From contig DMIT01000205.1 in NCBI GenBank assembly GCA_003452275.1, forward strand, positions 1 through 12,546: DNA of 12,546 bases, written 5' to 3'. The first letter of the stretch is position 1; each line of letters starts with the position of its first letter. The stretch comes from Rhodospirillaceae bacterium. Lineage in GTDB: Bacteria > Pseudomonadota > Alphaproteobacteria > Micavibrionales > Micavibrionaceae. The notes beneath the pieces were generated by a model. It searched no databases and was not told where the DNA came from. It was given only the letters and a program-made list of their open reading frames with translations. Both the position numbers and the translations under genes were made by a program. This document shows, one piece after another, positions 1-8,730 of this stretch.

Positions 1-1100
1 CGTATATTCCTGCGGCCGGTGAACTGAAAACAAAACCGACCCAGCATTCGGTCAAGGAATTGATGGCGGCGGGTATTCGCCCCGACATTCTTTTGTGTCG
101 CGCAGACCGTCCTATTGACGAAGGCGAACGCAAGAAAATCAGCCTGTTCTGCAATATTCCGTTCGAACGGGTCATTCCTGCGCTCGACGTCAAATCCATT
201 TATGAAGTGCCATTGACCTATCACGCCGAAGGTCTGGATACCGAGGTGTTAAACCGTTTTGGATTGCCGTCCGATACAAAACCCGACCTGTCAAAATGGG
301 TTGATATTGTTGACCGTATCAAAAATCCCGAATGCGAAGTCAAAATTGCCATTGTCGGGAAATATACCGAACTGTCCGACAGTTACAAATCCCTGAACGA
401 AGCCCTGATGCATGGCGGCATTGCCAATCGTGCCAAGGTTAAGCTGGAGTTTATCGAATCCGAAGTGTTCGAAAATAACGGTTCTGTTCAGGCGCTTGAG
501 GATGTTCATGCCATTCTTGTTCCCGGCGGATTCGGCGTACGCGGAACCGAAGGTAAGATCAAGGCTGTCCAATTTGCCCGCGAACATAAAATTCCGTATT
601 TCGGGATTTGTTTTGGCATGCAGATGGCGGTGATCGAATCCTGCCGTCATCTTCTGGGGCTTGAAAAGGCCAGCTCTACCGAATTCGGGGTAACCGATGA
701 ACCGGTTGTCGGTCTGATGACCGAATGGGTCAAGGGCAACGAAACTGTTGCGCGTACCAATGCGGGTGACCTCGGCGGTACAATGCGTCTTGGTGCTTAT
801 CCCGCCGCCCTTAAAAAAGGGTCGCATGTTGCTGACATCTACGGCAAACAACAAATCTCTGAACGTCACCGTCATCGCTATGAAGTGAACGCGGGCTATA
901 TCGATCGCCTCGAATCAAAAGGCGTTAGCTTCAGCGGTATGTCACCGGACGGAAAATTGCCGGAAATCGTTGAAATTCCAACTCATCCATGGTTCGTGGG
1001 GGTTCAATTCCACCCTGAACTCAAATCCAAACCGTTCGATCCGCACCCTTTATTTGTGTCTTTTGTAAAGGCGGCGATTGATAAAAGCCGTTTGGTTTAG
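1..1100 (+). CDS. pyrG: CTP synthase, 3' part (5' end outside window)
   Basis: CTP synthase makes CTP from UTP and ATP using ammonia from glutamine, the last step of de novo pyrimidine nucleotide synthesis, in the cytoplasm. The reading frame is open from base 3 and its first residues ([12 protein letters not shown]) match the end of the conserved synthase domain, so the gene begins upstream of the window. About 365 codons are present: the tail of the amidoligase domain, then a complete class I glutamine amidotransferase domain. The nucleophile cysteine lies in GICFGMQ (Cys codon 609-611), and the His and Glu of the triad lie in FHPE (His codon 1011-1013, Glu codon 1017-1019). The conserved [13 protein letters not shown] and [10 protein letters not shown] blocks are also present. 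It ends with TAG at 1098-1100. The pyrG-kdsA-eno order is common in alphaproteobacteria. No frameshift or missing catalytic residue was seen. Confidence 0.97.
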   Translation, partial: YIPAAGELKTKPTQHSVKELMAAGIRPDILLCRADRPIDEGERKKISLFCNIPFERVIPALDVKSIYEVPLTYHAEGLDTEVLNRFGLPSDTKPDLSKWVDIVDRIKNPECEVKIAIVGKYTELSDSYKSLNEALMHGGIANRAKVKLEFIESEVFENNGSVQALEDVHAILVPGGFGVRGTEGKIKAVQFAREHKIPYFGICFGMQMAVIESCRHLLGLEKASSTEFGVTDEPVVGLMTEWVKGNETVARTNAGDLGGTMRLGAYPAALKKGSHVADIYGKQQISERHRHRYEVNAGYIDRLESKGVSFSGMSPDGKLPEIVEIPTHPWFVGVQFHPELKSKPFDPHPLFVSFVKAAIDKSRLV

Positions 1101-1149
1101 AATGATTGCGTATGTGCTTGCAATTAGAAATCATATGTGGTAGCATAAT

Positions 1150-1590
1150 ATGAAAGTGGTACTGGATACGAATATTCTGGTGTCGGCCCTGATGAGTGGT
1201 GAAAATGCATGTCGCGCCGTGTTGCGTCTGGCTTTTGATGGTCAGATTGAACCTTTGGTCGGTAATGCGTTATTCGCCGAATACGAATCGGTGCTGAACA
1301 GGGATTATCTGTTTCAGGGATGCCCGTTTGATACGGATAAACGGAATATGTTTCTGGATGACCTGTTAAGCGTGTGTGCATGGACGGAAATTCATTACCT
1401 CTGGCGGCCCAATCTTCGCGACGAAGGCGACAACCATGTTCTGGAACTGGCGCTGGCGGGCGGGGCAAAGGCCGTGATTACCCAGAACCTCAAAGATTTA
1501 AGGGGCGGGGATTTGCGCGTACCGGAAATTGATATTCTCCATCCGCGTGAATTGCTTGTCCTCTCAAGGAGCATATCATGGCAACACTGA
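1150..1590 (+). CDS. PIN-domain ribonuclease, putative toxin of a toxin-antitoxin pair
   Basis: 146 residues resembling the PIN-family toxin components grouped as COG1569. PIN proteins of this kind are Mg-dependent RNases that block translation when not held by their antitoxin. Visible active-site features are the N-terminal LDTN motif (Asp6, Asn8), Glu44 in the AEYESVL helix, Asp91 and Asp94 in RDEGDN, and the late TQNLKDL motif (Asn112, Asp115). Together these give the usual acidic cluster. The gene starts 49 bases after pyrG with no clear Shine-Dalgarno sequence. Its last 13 bases overlap the start of the antitoxin gene at 1578, so the two are probably translationally coupled. The toxin comes before the antitoxin, the reverse of the commonest order. 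The pair interrupts the usual pyrG-kdsA neighbourhood, which suggests acquisition. The family call is firm; toxicity is inferred. Confidence 0.85.
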   Translation: MKVVLDTNILVSALMSGENACRAVLRLAFDGQIEPLVGNALFAEYESVLNRDYLFQGCPFDTDKRNMFLDDLLSVCAWTEIHYLWRPNLRDEGDNHVLELALAGGAKAVITQNLKDLRGGDLRVPEIDILHPRELLVLSRSISWQH

Positions 1591-1865
1591 CAATCCGTAT
1601 CCCTGAAAATAAAGCCGACCGTCTGAAGGCTCTGGCCGAACAACGTGGTATCAGTGTCAACAAATTAATGGAAGAATTGGCCACCATGGCGATTGCCGAA
1701 TTCGATGTTGAAACGCGTTTCCGCCTGCGTGCGGCGCGCGGGTCTGCGGCGCGCGGCTTGCGTTTTCTGGATGAATTGAACGCCCATTATGCCGGACGCG
1801 AATCCCCCGCGTCCGAAGCAGGGCTTCATGATTCGTCTTCGTCCGACTTCCGGCATAAGGAATAA
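1578..1865 (+). CDS. Ribbon-helix-helix antitoxin-like protein
   Basis: 95 residues. The first 45 read as a ribbon-helix-helix DNA-binding domain: a beta strand TLTIRIPE, helix A (KADRLKALAEQRG), the turn SVNK and helix B (LMEELATMAIAEF). Such proteins dimerise, bind their own promoter and neutralise the partner toxin through the C-terminal part. Here that part contains an Arg/Ala-rich helix (RLRAARGSAARGL) and a polar Ser/Asp-rich tail that may be disordered. The start is supported by AAGGAG at 1566-1571, six bases before the ATG, which is a stronger ribosome site than the toxin has and fits a need for excess antitoxin. It overlaps the PIN gene by 13 bases. Autoregulation is expected from the family, but no operator was recognised upstream of the toxin gene. 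Confidence 0.78.
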   Translation: MATLTIRIPENKADRLKALAEQRGISVNKLMEELATMAIAEFDVETRFRLRAARGSAARGLRFLDELNAHYAGRESPASEAGLHDSSSSDFRHKE

Positions 1866-1887
1866 TATTTATCGGGGAATATCCTGA

Positions 1888-2781
<894 letters not shown>

Positions 2782-2795
2782 CAAAGAGAAAATAT

Positions 2796-4539
<1,744 letters not shown>

Positions 4540-4563
4540 TTGAGGTTGAGTTTATAAATTTCG

Positions 4564-4593
4564 AAAACTCCCGCTTTTGGCGGGAGTTTTTTT
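4564..4593 (+). terminator. Intrinsic terminator after eno
   Basis: A perfect inverted repeat, ACTCCCGC (4567-4574) and GCGGGAGT (4580-4587) with a 5-base loop, extends by A-T pairs to an 11-pair stem. A run of seven T follows at 4587-4593. This is the classical Rho-independent form on the plus strand. It separates the pyrG/kdsA/eno unit from the yqgE-like gene that starts 28 bases later. Confidence 0.92.
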
Positions 4594-4621
4594 ATGGGTC
4601 AGAACATGTTAGGTTAGAACC

Positions 4622-5251
4622 ATGAAATATCTGCGTGCCATATTTAAGGACGGATTTTTATTGCTGGCGGCTTTCTTTATTCTGTTGCCGACTGGTTTTA
4701 AATTATTGTGGGGGATGGAGGGGCAGGTTTTTGTGGCGCAGCCATTGGCAAATGACCCCCATTTTGACCACACGGTTTTATATATGGTCAGCCATACGAT
4801 TGATGGCGCAACGGCGGTCATTTTGAATCGCCCATACCCGTTAGAAAAGAAAAACAGCATTCCGTCTTTTGTGGCACGCCGAAAAATTCCGGTTTTCTGG
4901 GGCGGGCCCGTTCAGGATGAAACGGCTATTTTTGTTCTGGAATGGCAACATAGTCAAAGTCCTAAAGTTATGTCTTTGGAGAGTATGCTTGCGCAAGATA
5001 TTGATATATTAGATGAAATTGAAAAATCGCCTGACCGCTATCGCGTTCTGATCGGGTGTGCCCGATGGCAGGCATTGCAATACGAAATGGAGCGTATTTC
5101 TGATATATGGGTGTCAGGAATCAAAAATTCTATTATTTTTCCTGTCATTTTTTCTGCTCCTGCTTTAGATGGTCGTGATATCTGGTTGAAAGCATTGGAA
5201 GATTCTGATTTTTATAAGGGGAAGCCCATCAAAGGCAAAATAACCGCTTAA
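4622..5251 (+). CDS. YqgE/AlgH family protein (DUF179) with an N-terminal membrane segment
   Basis: 209 residues. From about residue 33 the protein follows the YqgE/AlgH (DUF179) fold: GQVFVAQPLANDPHFDHTV, then GATAVILNRP, the PVFWGGPV loop, and the RVLIGCARWQALQYEMERI block. The family is widespread but its biochemical role is unsettled; AlgH has been linked to regulation in Pseudomonas. Typical members begin directly at the GxxLIAMP strand. Here about 31 residues precede it, with a hydrophobic run (GFLLLAAFFILLPTGF, roughly residues 11-26) that would act as a membrane anchor or uncleaved signal. The internal ATG at 4715 (Met32) has no ribosome site at proper spacing, and the hydrophobic segment is coherent, so the upstream start is preferred. 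The DUF179 assignment is fairly sure; membrane anchoring is inferred. Confidence 0.8.
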   Translation: MKYLRAIFKDGFLLLAAFFILLPTGFKLLWGMEGQVFVAQPLANDPHFDHTVLYMVSHTIDGATAVILNRPYPLEKKNSIPSFVARRKIPVFWGGPVQDETAIFVLEWQHSQSPKVMSLESMLAQDIDILDEIEKSPDRYRVLIGCARWQALQYEMERISDIWVSGIKNSIIFPVIFSAPALDGRDIWLKALEDSDFYKGKPIKGKITA

Positions 5252-5286
5252 AAATTTTTTAAAAAACCGTTTTTCTCTGATTTACA

Positions 5287-5303
5287 AATCAAATGCTTTG
5301 ATT
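5287..5303. promoter_or_regulatory. Short palindrome in the ftsB leader
   Basis: AATCAAA (5287-5293) and TTTGATT (5297-5303) form a perfect 7-base inverted repeat around TGC, 12 bases before the chosen ftsB start. It lies in an AT-rich spacer (5252-5315) that otherwise shows only A and T runs. It could be an operator or a weak mRNA hairpin. It matches no operator that I recognise, and a 7-base palindrome in AT-rich DNA can arise by chance. Confidence 0.25.
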
Positions 5304-5315
5304 CACACTGACGGA

Positions 5316-5630
5316 ATGAGACAACTCCTCGAACATAATGATTTGGTTCGTAAAAACCTGCTGACTTTGGTCGGGTTGGGGTTGTGTTTCTATTTTTCAT
5401 ACCATTTGTTGCAAGGTGAGCGGAGCTATTTTCGCTTATTGAGCCTTGAACAAAACATCTTAGATATGAAAACGAAAAATGATAAATTAAAAACAGATCA
5501 TGCCGCTTTAGAAACGCGAGTCTCTATGTTGCGAAGCGGTTCCATTGATAAAGACCTTCTCGAAGAACGCGCCCGAATCGTCCTTGGTTTCCGCAACCAA
5601 GGCGAAAAAGATATTATGGTTGGGAAATAG
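5316..5630 (+). CDS. ftsB: FtsB/DivIC-like septum formation initiator
   Basis: 104 residues from ATG 5316. The layout is that of FtsB/DivIC: a short cytoplasmic N-terminus, one membrane helix (about residues 14-32, LLTLVGLGLCFYFSYHL), a coiled coil (about 40-75, with heptad-like LEQNILDMKTKNDKL), and the conserved terminal block DKDLLEERARIVLGF. FtsB proteins join FtsL and FtsQ in the divisome and help activate septal peptidoglycan synthesis from the periplasmic side. The sequence YHLLQGERSYF after the helix fits alphaproteobacterial members, and a position near eno and pdhA is typical there. A TTG six codons upstream (5298) could be an alternative start, but it lies inside a palindrome and lacks a ribosome site. 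The 3' end nearly meets the minus-strand acetyltransferase gene (stops four bases apart). Confidence 0.87.
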   Translation: MRQLLEHNDLVRKNLLTLVGLGLCFYFSYHLLQGERSYFRLLSLEQNILDMKTKNDKLKTDHAALETRVSMLRSGSIDKDLLEERARIVLGFRNQGEKDIMVGK

Positions 5631-5634
5631 GCGC

Positions 5635-5904
5635 TTAAGCCTTCATATCATTAAATTCGGGATGGCGTTGTAACCATGACGCCGCATATCCGCAAATAGG
5701 CGTGACCTTTAAACTCTGTGCCTTTGCATTCTCCATTAATCCTTGCATCAATCTTCCAGCAGTCCCTTTGCCCCGTAATTCAGGCGGTGAAAAGACATAA
5801 TTAATGGAGAGCGTGGTTCCATGCACGCGATAATCTGCATACGCCACATACCCGTCTTCGACGAGTTCATAGCGGGATTGATCTGTGTTGTTTGTGACAG
5901 TCAT
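5635..5904 (-). CDS. Small GNAT-fold N-acetyltransferase (YjdJ/COG2388 type)
   Basis: 89 residues. The protein resembles short GNAT-like proteins of the YjdJ/COG2388 group: a strand YELVEDGYVAYADYRV, the strand LSINYVFSPPELRGKG, acetyl-CoA contacts in RGKGTAGRLMQGLM (the R/Q-x-x-G-x-G/A pyrophosphate loop), and the closing segment TPICGYAASWLQRHPEF. The motif C-x-Y-A-x-x-W-x-x-x-HPEF is typical of this small family. Substrates of the group are mostly unknown. The start codon is two bases after a stop codon (5907-5909) in another minus-strand frame that appears to be the displaced C-terminus of the membrane protein gene upstream. The two genes are therefore probably an operon with translational coupling. 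The gene converges on ftsB. Confidence 0.82.
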   Translation of the reverse strand: MTVTNNTDQSRYELVEDGYVAYADYRVHGTTLSINYVFSPPELRGKGTAGRLMQGLMENAKAQSLKVTPICGYAASWLQRHPEFNDMKA

Positions 5905-5906
5905 GC

Positions 5907-5989
5907 TTAATCATATACAACGTATTCGCCTTCGGGCAAGAGGATAAGGCCGTATTCATATGGATGAGTGACATATTGTCCTGTTTTTA
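5907..5989 (-). pseudogene. Displaced C-terminal coding segment of the upstream membrane protein gene
   Basis: Read on the minus strand from 5989 to 5907, one frame encodes about 26 residues (IKTGQYVTHPYEYGLILLPE, then GEYVVYD) and stops two bases before the GNAT start. This frame has no ATG upstream of it before the preceding in-frame stop, so it is not an independent gene. It joins the frame of the membrane protein gene if the CA dinucleotide run just upstream (four CA units) lost one unit. That would give an ending of DFHT followed by this segment, in place of DFHTQ-stop. The composition and the spacing to the GNAT gene suggest it was once, or still is, the true C-terminus. A sequencing error in the run would give the same picture. 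Confidence 0.5.
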
Positions 5990-7123
5990 TTGTGTGTGAA
6001 AATCTTCGTAATCTTCGATCAGCCTGTATCCGAATATAGATGAAATGCTATTGAATTTCAGTGTGATGGGGCGTGAAGTTGGGAGTTGGTCGTAACGCTC
6101 TTTTTGAATGCAATATTCATTTTTCAGGAATATAATTTCAGGAACTGTCAGCAAAACACAGTAAGGCGTGAAGCTGCCGTTCTTTCCATGAGTGGTATGC
6201 TTGCTTAAATCTTTCGAAACTGTCAGTTGGATTTCCTTTTCTGTCCCAATAATTTGATTAAGCGTTTTTGGAAGACCCAAGCTGAGCGTTAAGTGAAACA
6301 TAAAGAAAAAGAGTATCGCGAACAGAAGACACATAAAATAACGCATGCCGCCTTTGTATTTCCTGCGCATATGGATTTGGAAATTCGGATTTTTAAACAA
6401 AACGAATAGAATCCCCAAAGTGAGCATCCAAGTCGTCATTGTCGATATGCTCATCCATTCAGGTGACGGAACGAATAAATTATCAAACTGCCCGGTTTTA
6501 AAAAATTTAATTGGTAAGCCATAGAAAACCATAAACAGGACTAAAAAAATTGAGAAAGTGCCGATGACCCTTTTGAACGATGGGTTATGGCTGCCAAAGA
6601 AAGCTTTATAAATGCCTGAAAATTTTGGCAGATTCCCGTTTAAATATTGCCCTTGAATAATACCAGGATTAAAATTATCCCCTTGATGACACACCTCATC
6701 AAATATGATTTTTGCTGCTTGCTCAGGGCGAAGGCCTTTTTTCAAAAAAACATAATCTGGATTGCTATAATCATATTGAATGTTTTTGGTAAATTTAGGT
6801 CTATAGGCAGTCTTAAAATGATAGCGGTCAGACAAAATTTGATTGATGTCTCTGGTGTATTGTAACAGCACATCGTGATTTTTTGTTTTGTATAAAATAA
6901 CTTCACGCTGATGCACGATTTCATCGTCATCAGTGCCATCGAAGTCATCTTCCATTTTAACGGCCTTTTTATATTTATAGCCACACAAAACGGAGATGCT
7001 CACAAAGGTGAGTGTAGTGATCAAAAGGCCAATGCTAAATCCGAATAATATAAGAAATGCTAGAAAGAGCCCGATAAAACCAAAAACCGTTGAAAGGGTT
7101 AAGTAGAGTAAACGCATGCTCAT
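5987..7123 (-). CDS. Multi-pass membrane protein of unknown function, possibly frameshifted at its 3' end
   Basis: 378 residues, not recognised as a named family. Predicted membrane helices lie near residues 4-26, 28-48, 182-205, 222-242 and 258-284. A soluble charged region (about 50-180) sits between the second and third helices, and a second soluble domain (about 290-378) follows the last. The central region starts with an acidic stretch (EDDFDGTDDDE). The C-terminal domain looks beta-rich. The listed start is ATG 7121-7123; Met3 (7115-7117) has AGGA five bases before it and may be the true start. The stop falls in a CA repeat, and an alternative frame continues to the next gene (see the displaced segment). 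AT-rich codon use differs from the pdh genes, and the gene points opposite to its neighbours, which suggests a later arrival with the GNAT gene. Confidence 0.7.
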   Translation of the reverse strand: MSMRLLYLTLSTVFGFIGLFLAFLILFGFSIGLLITTLTFVSISVLCGYKYKKAVKMEDDFDGTDDDEIVHQREVILYKTKNHDVLLQYTRDINQILSDRYHFKTAYRPKFTKNIQYDYSNPDYVFLKKGLRPEQAAKIIFDEVCHQGDNFNPGIIQGQYLNGNLPKFSGIYKAFFGSHNPSFKRVIGTFSIFLVLFMVFYGLPIKFFKTGQFDNLFVPSPEWMSISTMTTWMLTLGILFVLFKNPNFQIHMRRKYKGGMRYFMCLLFAILFFFMFHLTLSLGLPKTLNQIIGTEKEIQLTVSKDLSKHTTHGKNGSFTPYCVLLTVPEIIFLKNEYCIQKERYDQLPTSRPITLKFNSISSIFGYRLIEDYEDFHTQ

Positions 7124-7336
7124 CCTGCTCAGAAAAAGGCTGTTATTGAATATGTTTAAGATACTTTTTATGTTGCAGGTTGTAAATTTGATTTATCAAC
7201 AGGGTTTTTGGGTGCGAAAATGGGAAAATCCCTTGTAGAACAACATGTTGCACTGCACAAGATGGTAAATTAATGCTGGTATGACAGGGTAAAATCGTCT
7301 ATTCAATCCTCATCATTTCAAAAACGAGGTTTTAAC
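7124..7336. promoter_or_regulatory. Divergent control region upstream of pdhA
   Basis: This 213-base spacer separates the minus-strand membrane gene from pdhA and must carry the promoter of the pdh cluster. A perfect 10-base palindrome, CAACATGTTG, lies at 7241-7250, with CTTGT (7232-7236) and ACAAG (7257-7261) on either side. It is the best operator candidate and may mark a regulator responding to pyruvate or redox state, though no known box was recognised. TTGCAC (7248-7253) and AT-rich hexamers such as TAAAAT (7290-7295) are weak promoter candidates, but no pair has both good sequence and good spacing. GAGG at 7326-7329, seven bases before the GTG, is the pdhA ribosome site. Confidence 0.4.
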
Positions 7337-8362
7337 GTGTCTAAAGACAACACTAAAAAGTCTAATCTGAAATCTATCCCCCCGACTAATAGCAATCAAA
7401 TGCCATCCGTTGAAGAGTTGAAAAAACTCTATCGCGACATGTTGCTGATCCGCCGTTTCGAAGAAAAAGCGGGGCAGTTGTACGGAATGGGGCTGATTGG
7501 TGGTTTCTGCCATCTCTATATCGGTGAAGAAGCCGTGGTGACAGGGGTGCAGTCGGTTCAGAAAAAACAGGATACGACGATTACCGCCTATCGTAACCAT
7601 GGACATATGCTGGTGTCCGGTATTTCCGCAAACGAAGTCATGGCGGAACTGACGGGCCGCGAGGGCGGATGCTCGCGCGGCAAAGGCGGTTCGATGCATA
7701 TGTTCTCTATCGAGAATGGTTTTTACGGCGGTCACGGTATTGTTGGCGCGCAGGTAGCCATCGGCACCGGTTTGGGTTTTGCCCATAAATATAAACAGGA
7801 TGGCGGCGTTGCGATTGCCTATATGGGCGATGGCGCGGCGAATCAGGGGCAAGTCTATGAAAGTTTCAACATGGCGAAACTCTGGAACTTGCCGGTGCTT
7901 TATATCATCGAAAATAACCAATACAGCATGGGCACATCTGTTCCACGCCACGCAGCCGGCGAATTCTTCCGTCGCGGCGAAGGCTTCGGCATCAAAGGCG
8001 AACGCGTAGACGGTATGGATATTTTCGCGGTGCGTGAAGCGGCCTCCCGCGCGCTCGAAGACATCCGTTCCGGTAACGGCCCGTATGTGCTGGAGATTGT
8101 GACCTATCGTTATCGCGGTCACTCAATGTCCGACCCGCAGAAATATCGTTCCAAGGACGAGGTCGAAGAATATAAAGTCCGCGACCCGATCGAAGGCGTC
8201 AAAGCCGCTTTGCTCAAAGAATATAATGTCACCGAAGATGATCTGAAACCGATTGATAAAGAAATCAAAGACATCGTCGCGGAAGCCGCTCAATTCAGCC
8301 AAGATTCCCCGTTCCCTCAAGAAGCGGAATTGTGGACTGACGTTCTGAAGGAAGTTGTTTAA
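7337..8362 (+). CDS. pdhA: Pyruvate dehydrogenase E1 component, alpha subunit
   Basis: With PdhB it forms the thiamine-diphosphate E1 that decarboxylates pyruvate and acetylates the lipoyl groups of E2. The 341-residue product has the usual length. The ThDP-binding motif starts at GDG (residues 164-166, GDGAANQGQ) and runs to ENNQYSMGT. Other family blocks are RRFEEKAGQLYGMG, FCHLYIGEEA, YRNHGHM, GREGGCSRGKGGSMHMF and the regulatory-loop sequence YRYRGHSMSDP. The start is GTG 7337, backed by GAGG seven bases upstream. The N-terminus has about 25 polar residues before the conserved SVEELKKLYRDM helix. The C-terminus ends LWTDVLKEVV; a diverged copy of this end reappears at 8689-8709. The stop codon abuts a CGAAG repeat. 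Confidence 0.97.
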   Translation: MSKDNTKKSNLKSIPPTNSNQMPSVEELKKLYRDMLLIRRFEEKAGQLYGMGLIGGFCHLYIGEEAVVTGVQSVQKKQDTTITAYRNHGHMLVSGISANEVMAELTGREGGCSRGKGGSMHMFSIENGFYGGHGIVGAQVAIGTGLGFAHKYKQDGGVAIAYMGDGAANQGQVYESFNMAKLWNLPVLYIIENNQYSMGTSVPRHAAGEFFRRGEGFGIKGERVDGMDIFAVREAASRALEDIRSGNGPYVLEIVTYRYRGHSMSDPQKYRSKDEVEEYKVRDPIEGVKAALLKEYNVTEDDLKPIDKEIKDIVAEAAQFSQDSPFPQEAELWTDVLKEVV

Positions 8363-8386
8363 ACGCGAAGCTACGAAGAAGCGAAG
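8361..8386 (+). repeat. Triple CGAAG repeat (copy 1, after pdhA)
   Basis: Three 8-base units follow the pdhA stop: ACGCGAAG, CTACGAAG, AAGCGAAG. The same three-unit pattern occurs twice more between pdhB and pdhC, once inverted. Here it directly precedes the start of a truncated GxxExxY gene, just as copy 2 precedes the 42-codon ORF. No inverted partner is seen before the pdhB-like duplicate; it may have been lost with the rest of the GxxExxY gene. Confidence 0.8.
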
Positions 8387-8391
8387 TTTTT

Positions 8392-8538
8392 ATGAGCGTG
8401 ATCAAAAAATATAATGATCTTCCGTCTGACTTAGATGGTTTGTCCAAACAGGTTGTCGATTGTATATTTCAGGTTCATCAAAAATTAGGCGCAGGTTATC
8501 TTGAAAAAATATATGAAGATTGCCTGTTGAAAAAATAA
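8392..8538 (+). pseudogene. GxxExxY-family protein, truncated to its N-terminal third
   Basis: 48 residues starting MSVIKKYNDLPSDLDGLSKQ. The segment VVDCIFQVHQKLGAGYLEKI followed by YEDCLL contains the defining G-x-x-E-x-x-Y motif (GYLEKIY) and the preceding helix with the typical VHQKLG. Family members usually run to about 120-130 residues and continue with a nuclease-like core; their function is not established. Here the frame ends after CLLKK at a stop in an A-rich stretch, and the sequence at once becomes the ribosome site and start of a duplicated pdhB 5' end. The missing two thirds and the abrupt junction indicate deletion, so the product is probably inactive. No strong ribosome site precedes the ATG. 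Confidence 0.72.
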
Positions 8539-8550
8539 AAGGAAATTTAA

Positions 8551-8684
8551 ATGTCTATTCAAATTTTAATGCCTGCCTTATCGCTGACAATGACCGAAGG
8601 AAATTTGGCGCGTTGGATTAAGAAAGAAGGCGATGTCGTCAAAGCTGGTCAAGTGATTGCTGAAATCGAAACCGACAAAGCAAC
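8551..8684 (+). repeat. Direct repeat, copy A of the pdhB 5' end
   Basis: These 134 bases match 9182-9315, the first 134 bases of pdhB, with one difference (T at 8585 against C at 9216). The identity begins exactly at the ATG and ends inside the lipoyl motif ETDKAT. The upstream leaders are only loosely similar. Near identity points to a recent duplication or to gene conversion between the copies. Confidence 0.95.
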
Positions 8685-8712
8685 CATATTGTGGACGGAT
8701 GTGTTGAAGTAG
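8551..8712 (+). pseudogene. pdhB lipoyl fragment fused in frame to the pdhA C-terminus
   Basis: An open frame of 53 codons. Residues 1-45 are the first half of the PdhB lipoyl domain, including the lipoyl-lysine motif ETDKAT (Lys43), with Pro12 changed to Leu. After one junction residue the last seven, LWTDVLK, are identical to the C-terminal end of PdhA before its final EVV. The bases after the stop still resemble codons for the missing VV. In the LWTDVLK part four of the seven codons differ from pdhA by synonymous changes, whereas the pdhB part is 133/134 identical. It has a ribosome site (AAGGA, 8540-8544). Half a lipoyl domain is unlikely to fold, so this is probably a recombination scar, though it could be translated. 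Confidence 0.85.
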
Positions 8713-8730
8713 TGGTTAGTGGAGGGTAAA

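Noticed and set aside
60..65. TTG/ATG as the start of pyrG
   Set aside because: The frame is open to the window edge and the upstream residues are conserved CTP synthase sequence, so the gene is simply cut by the window.
1101..1149. Promoter for the PIN/RHH pair
   Set aside because: TTGCAA at 1118 and AT-rich hexamers near 1131-1149 do not combine at good spacing and would leave no room before the ATG.
5298..5315. TTG start for ftsB
   Set aside because: It lies in a palindrome without a ribosome site; ATG 5316 gives a normal FtsB N-terminus.
5582..5602. Hairpin CCTTGGTT/AACCAAGG near the ftsB end as a terminator
   Set aside because: It is a perfect 8-base stem but inside the coding region, with no T run following on either strand.
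8361..8386. CGAAG octamers as a CRISPR array
   Set aside because: The units are contiguous 8-base repeats without spacers and there are no cas genes.
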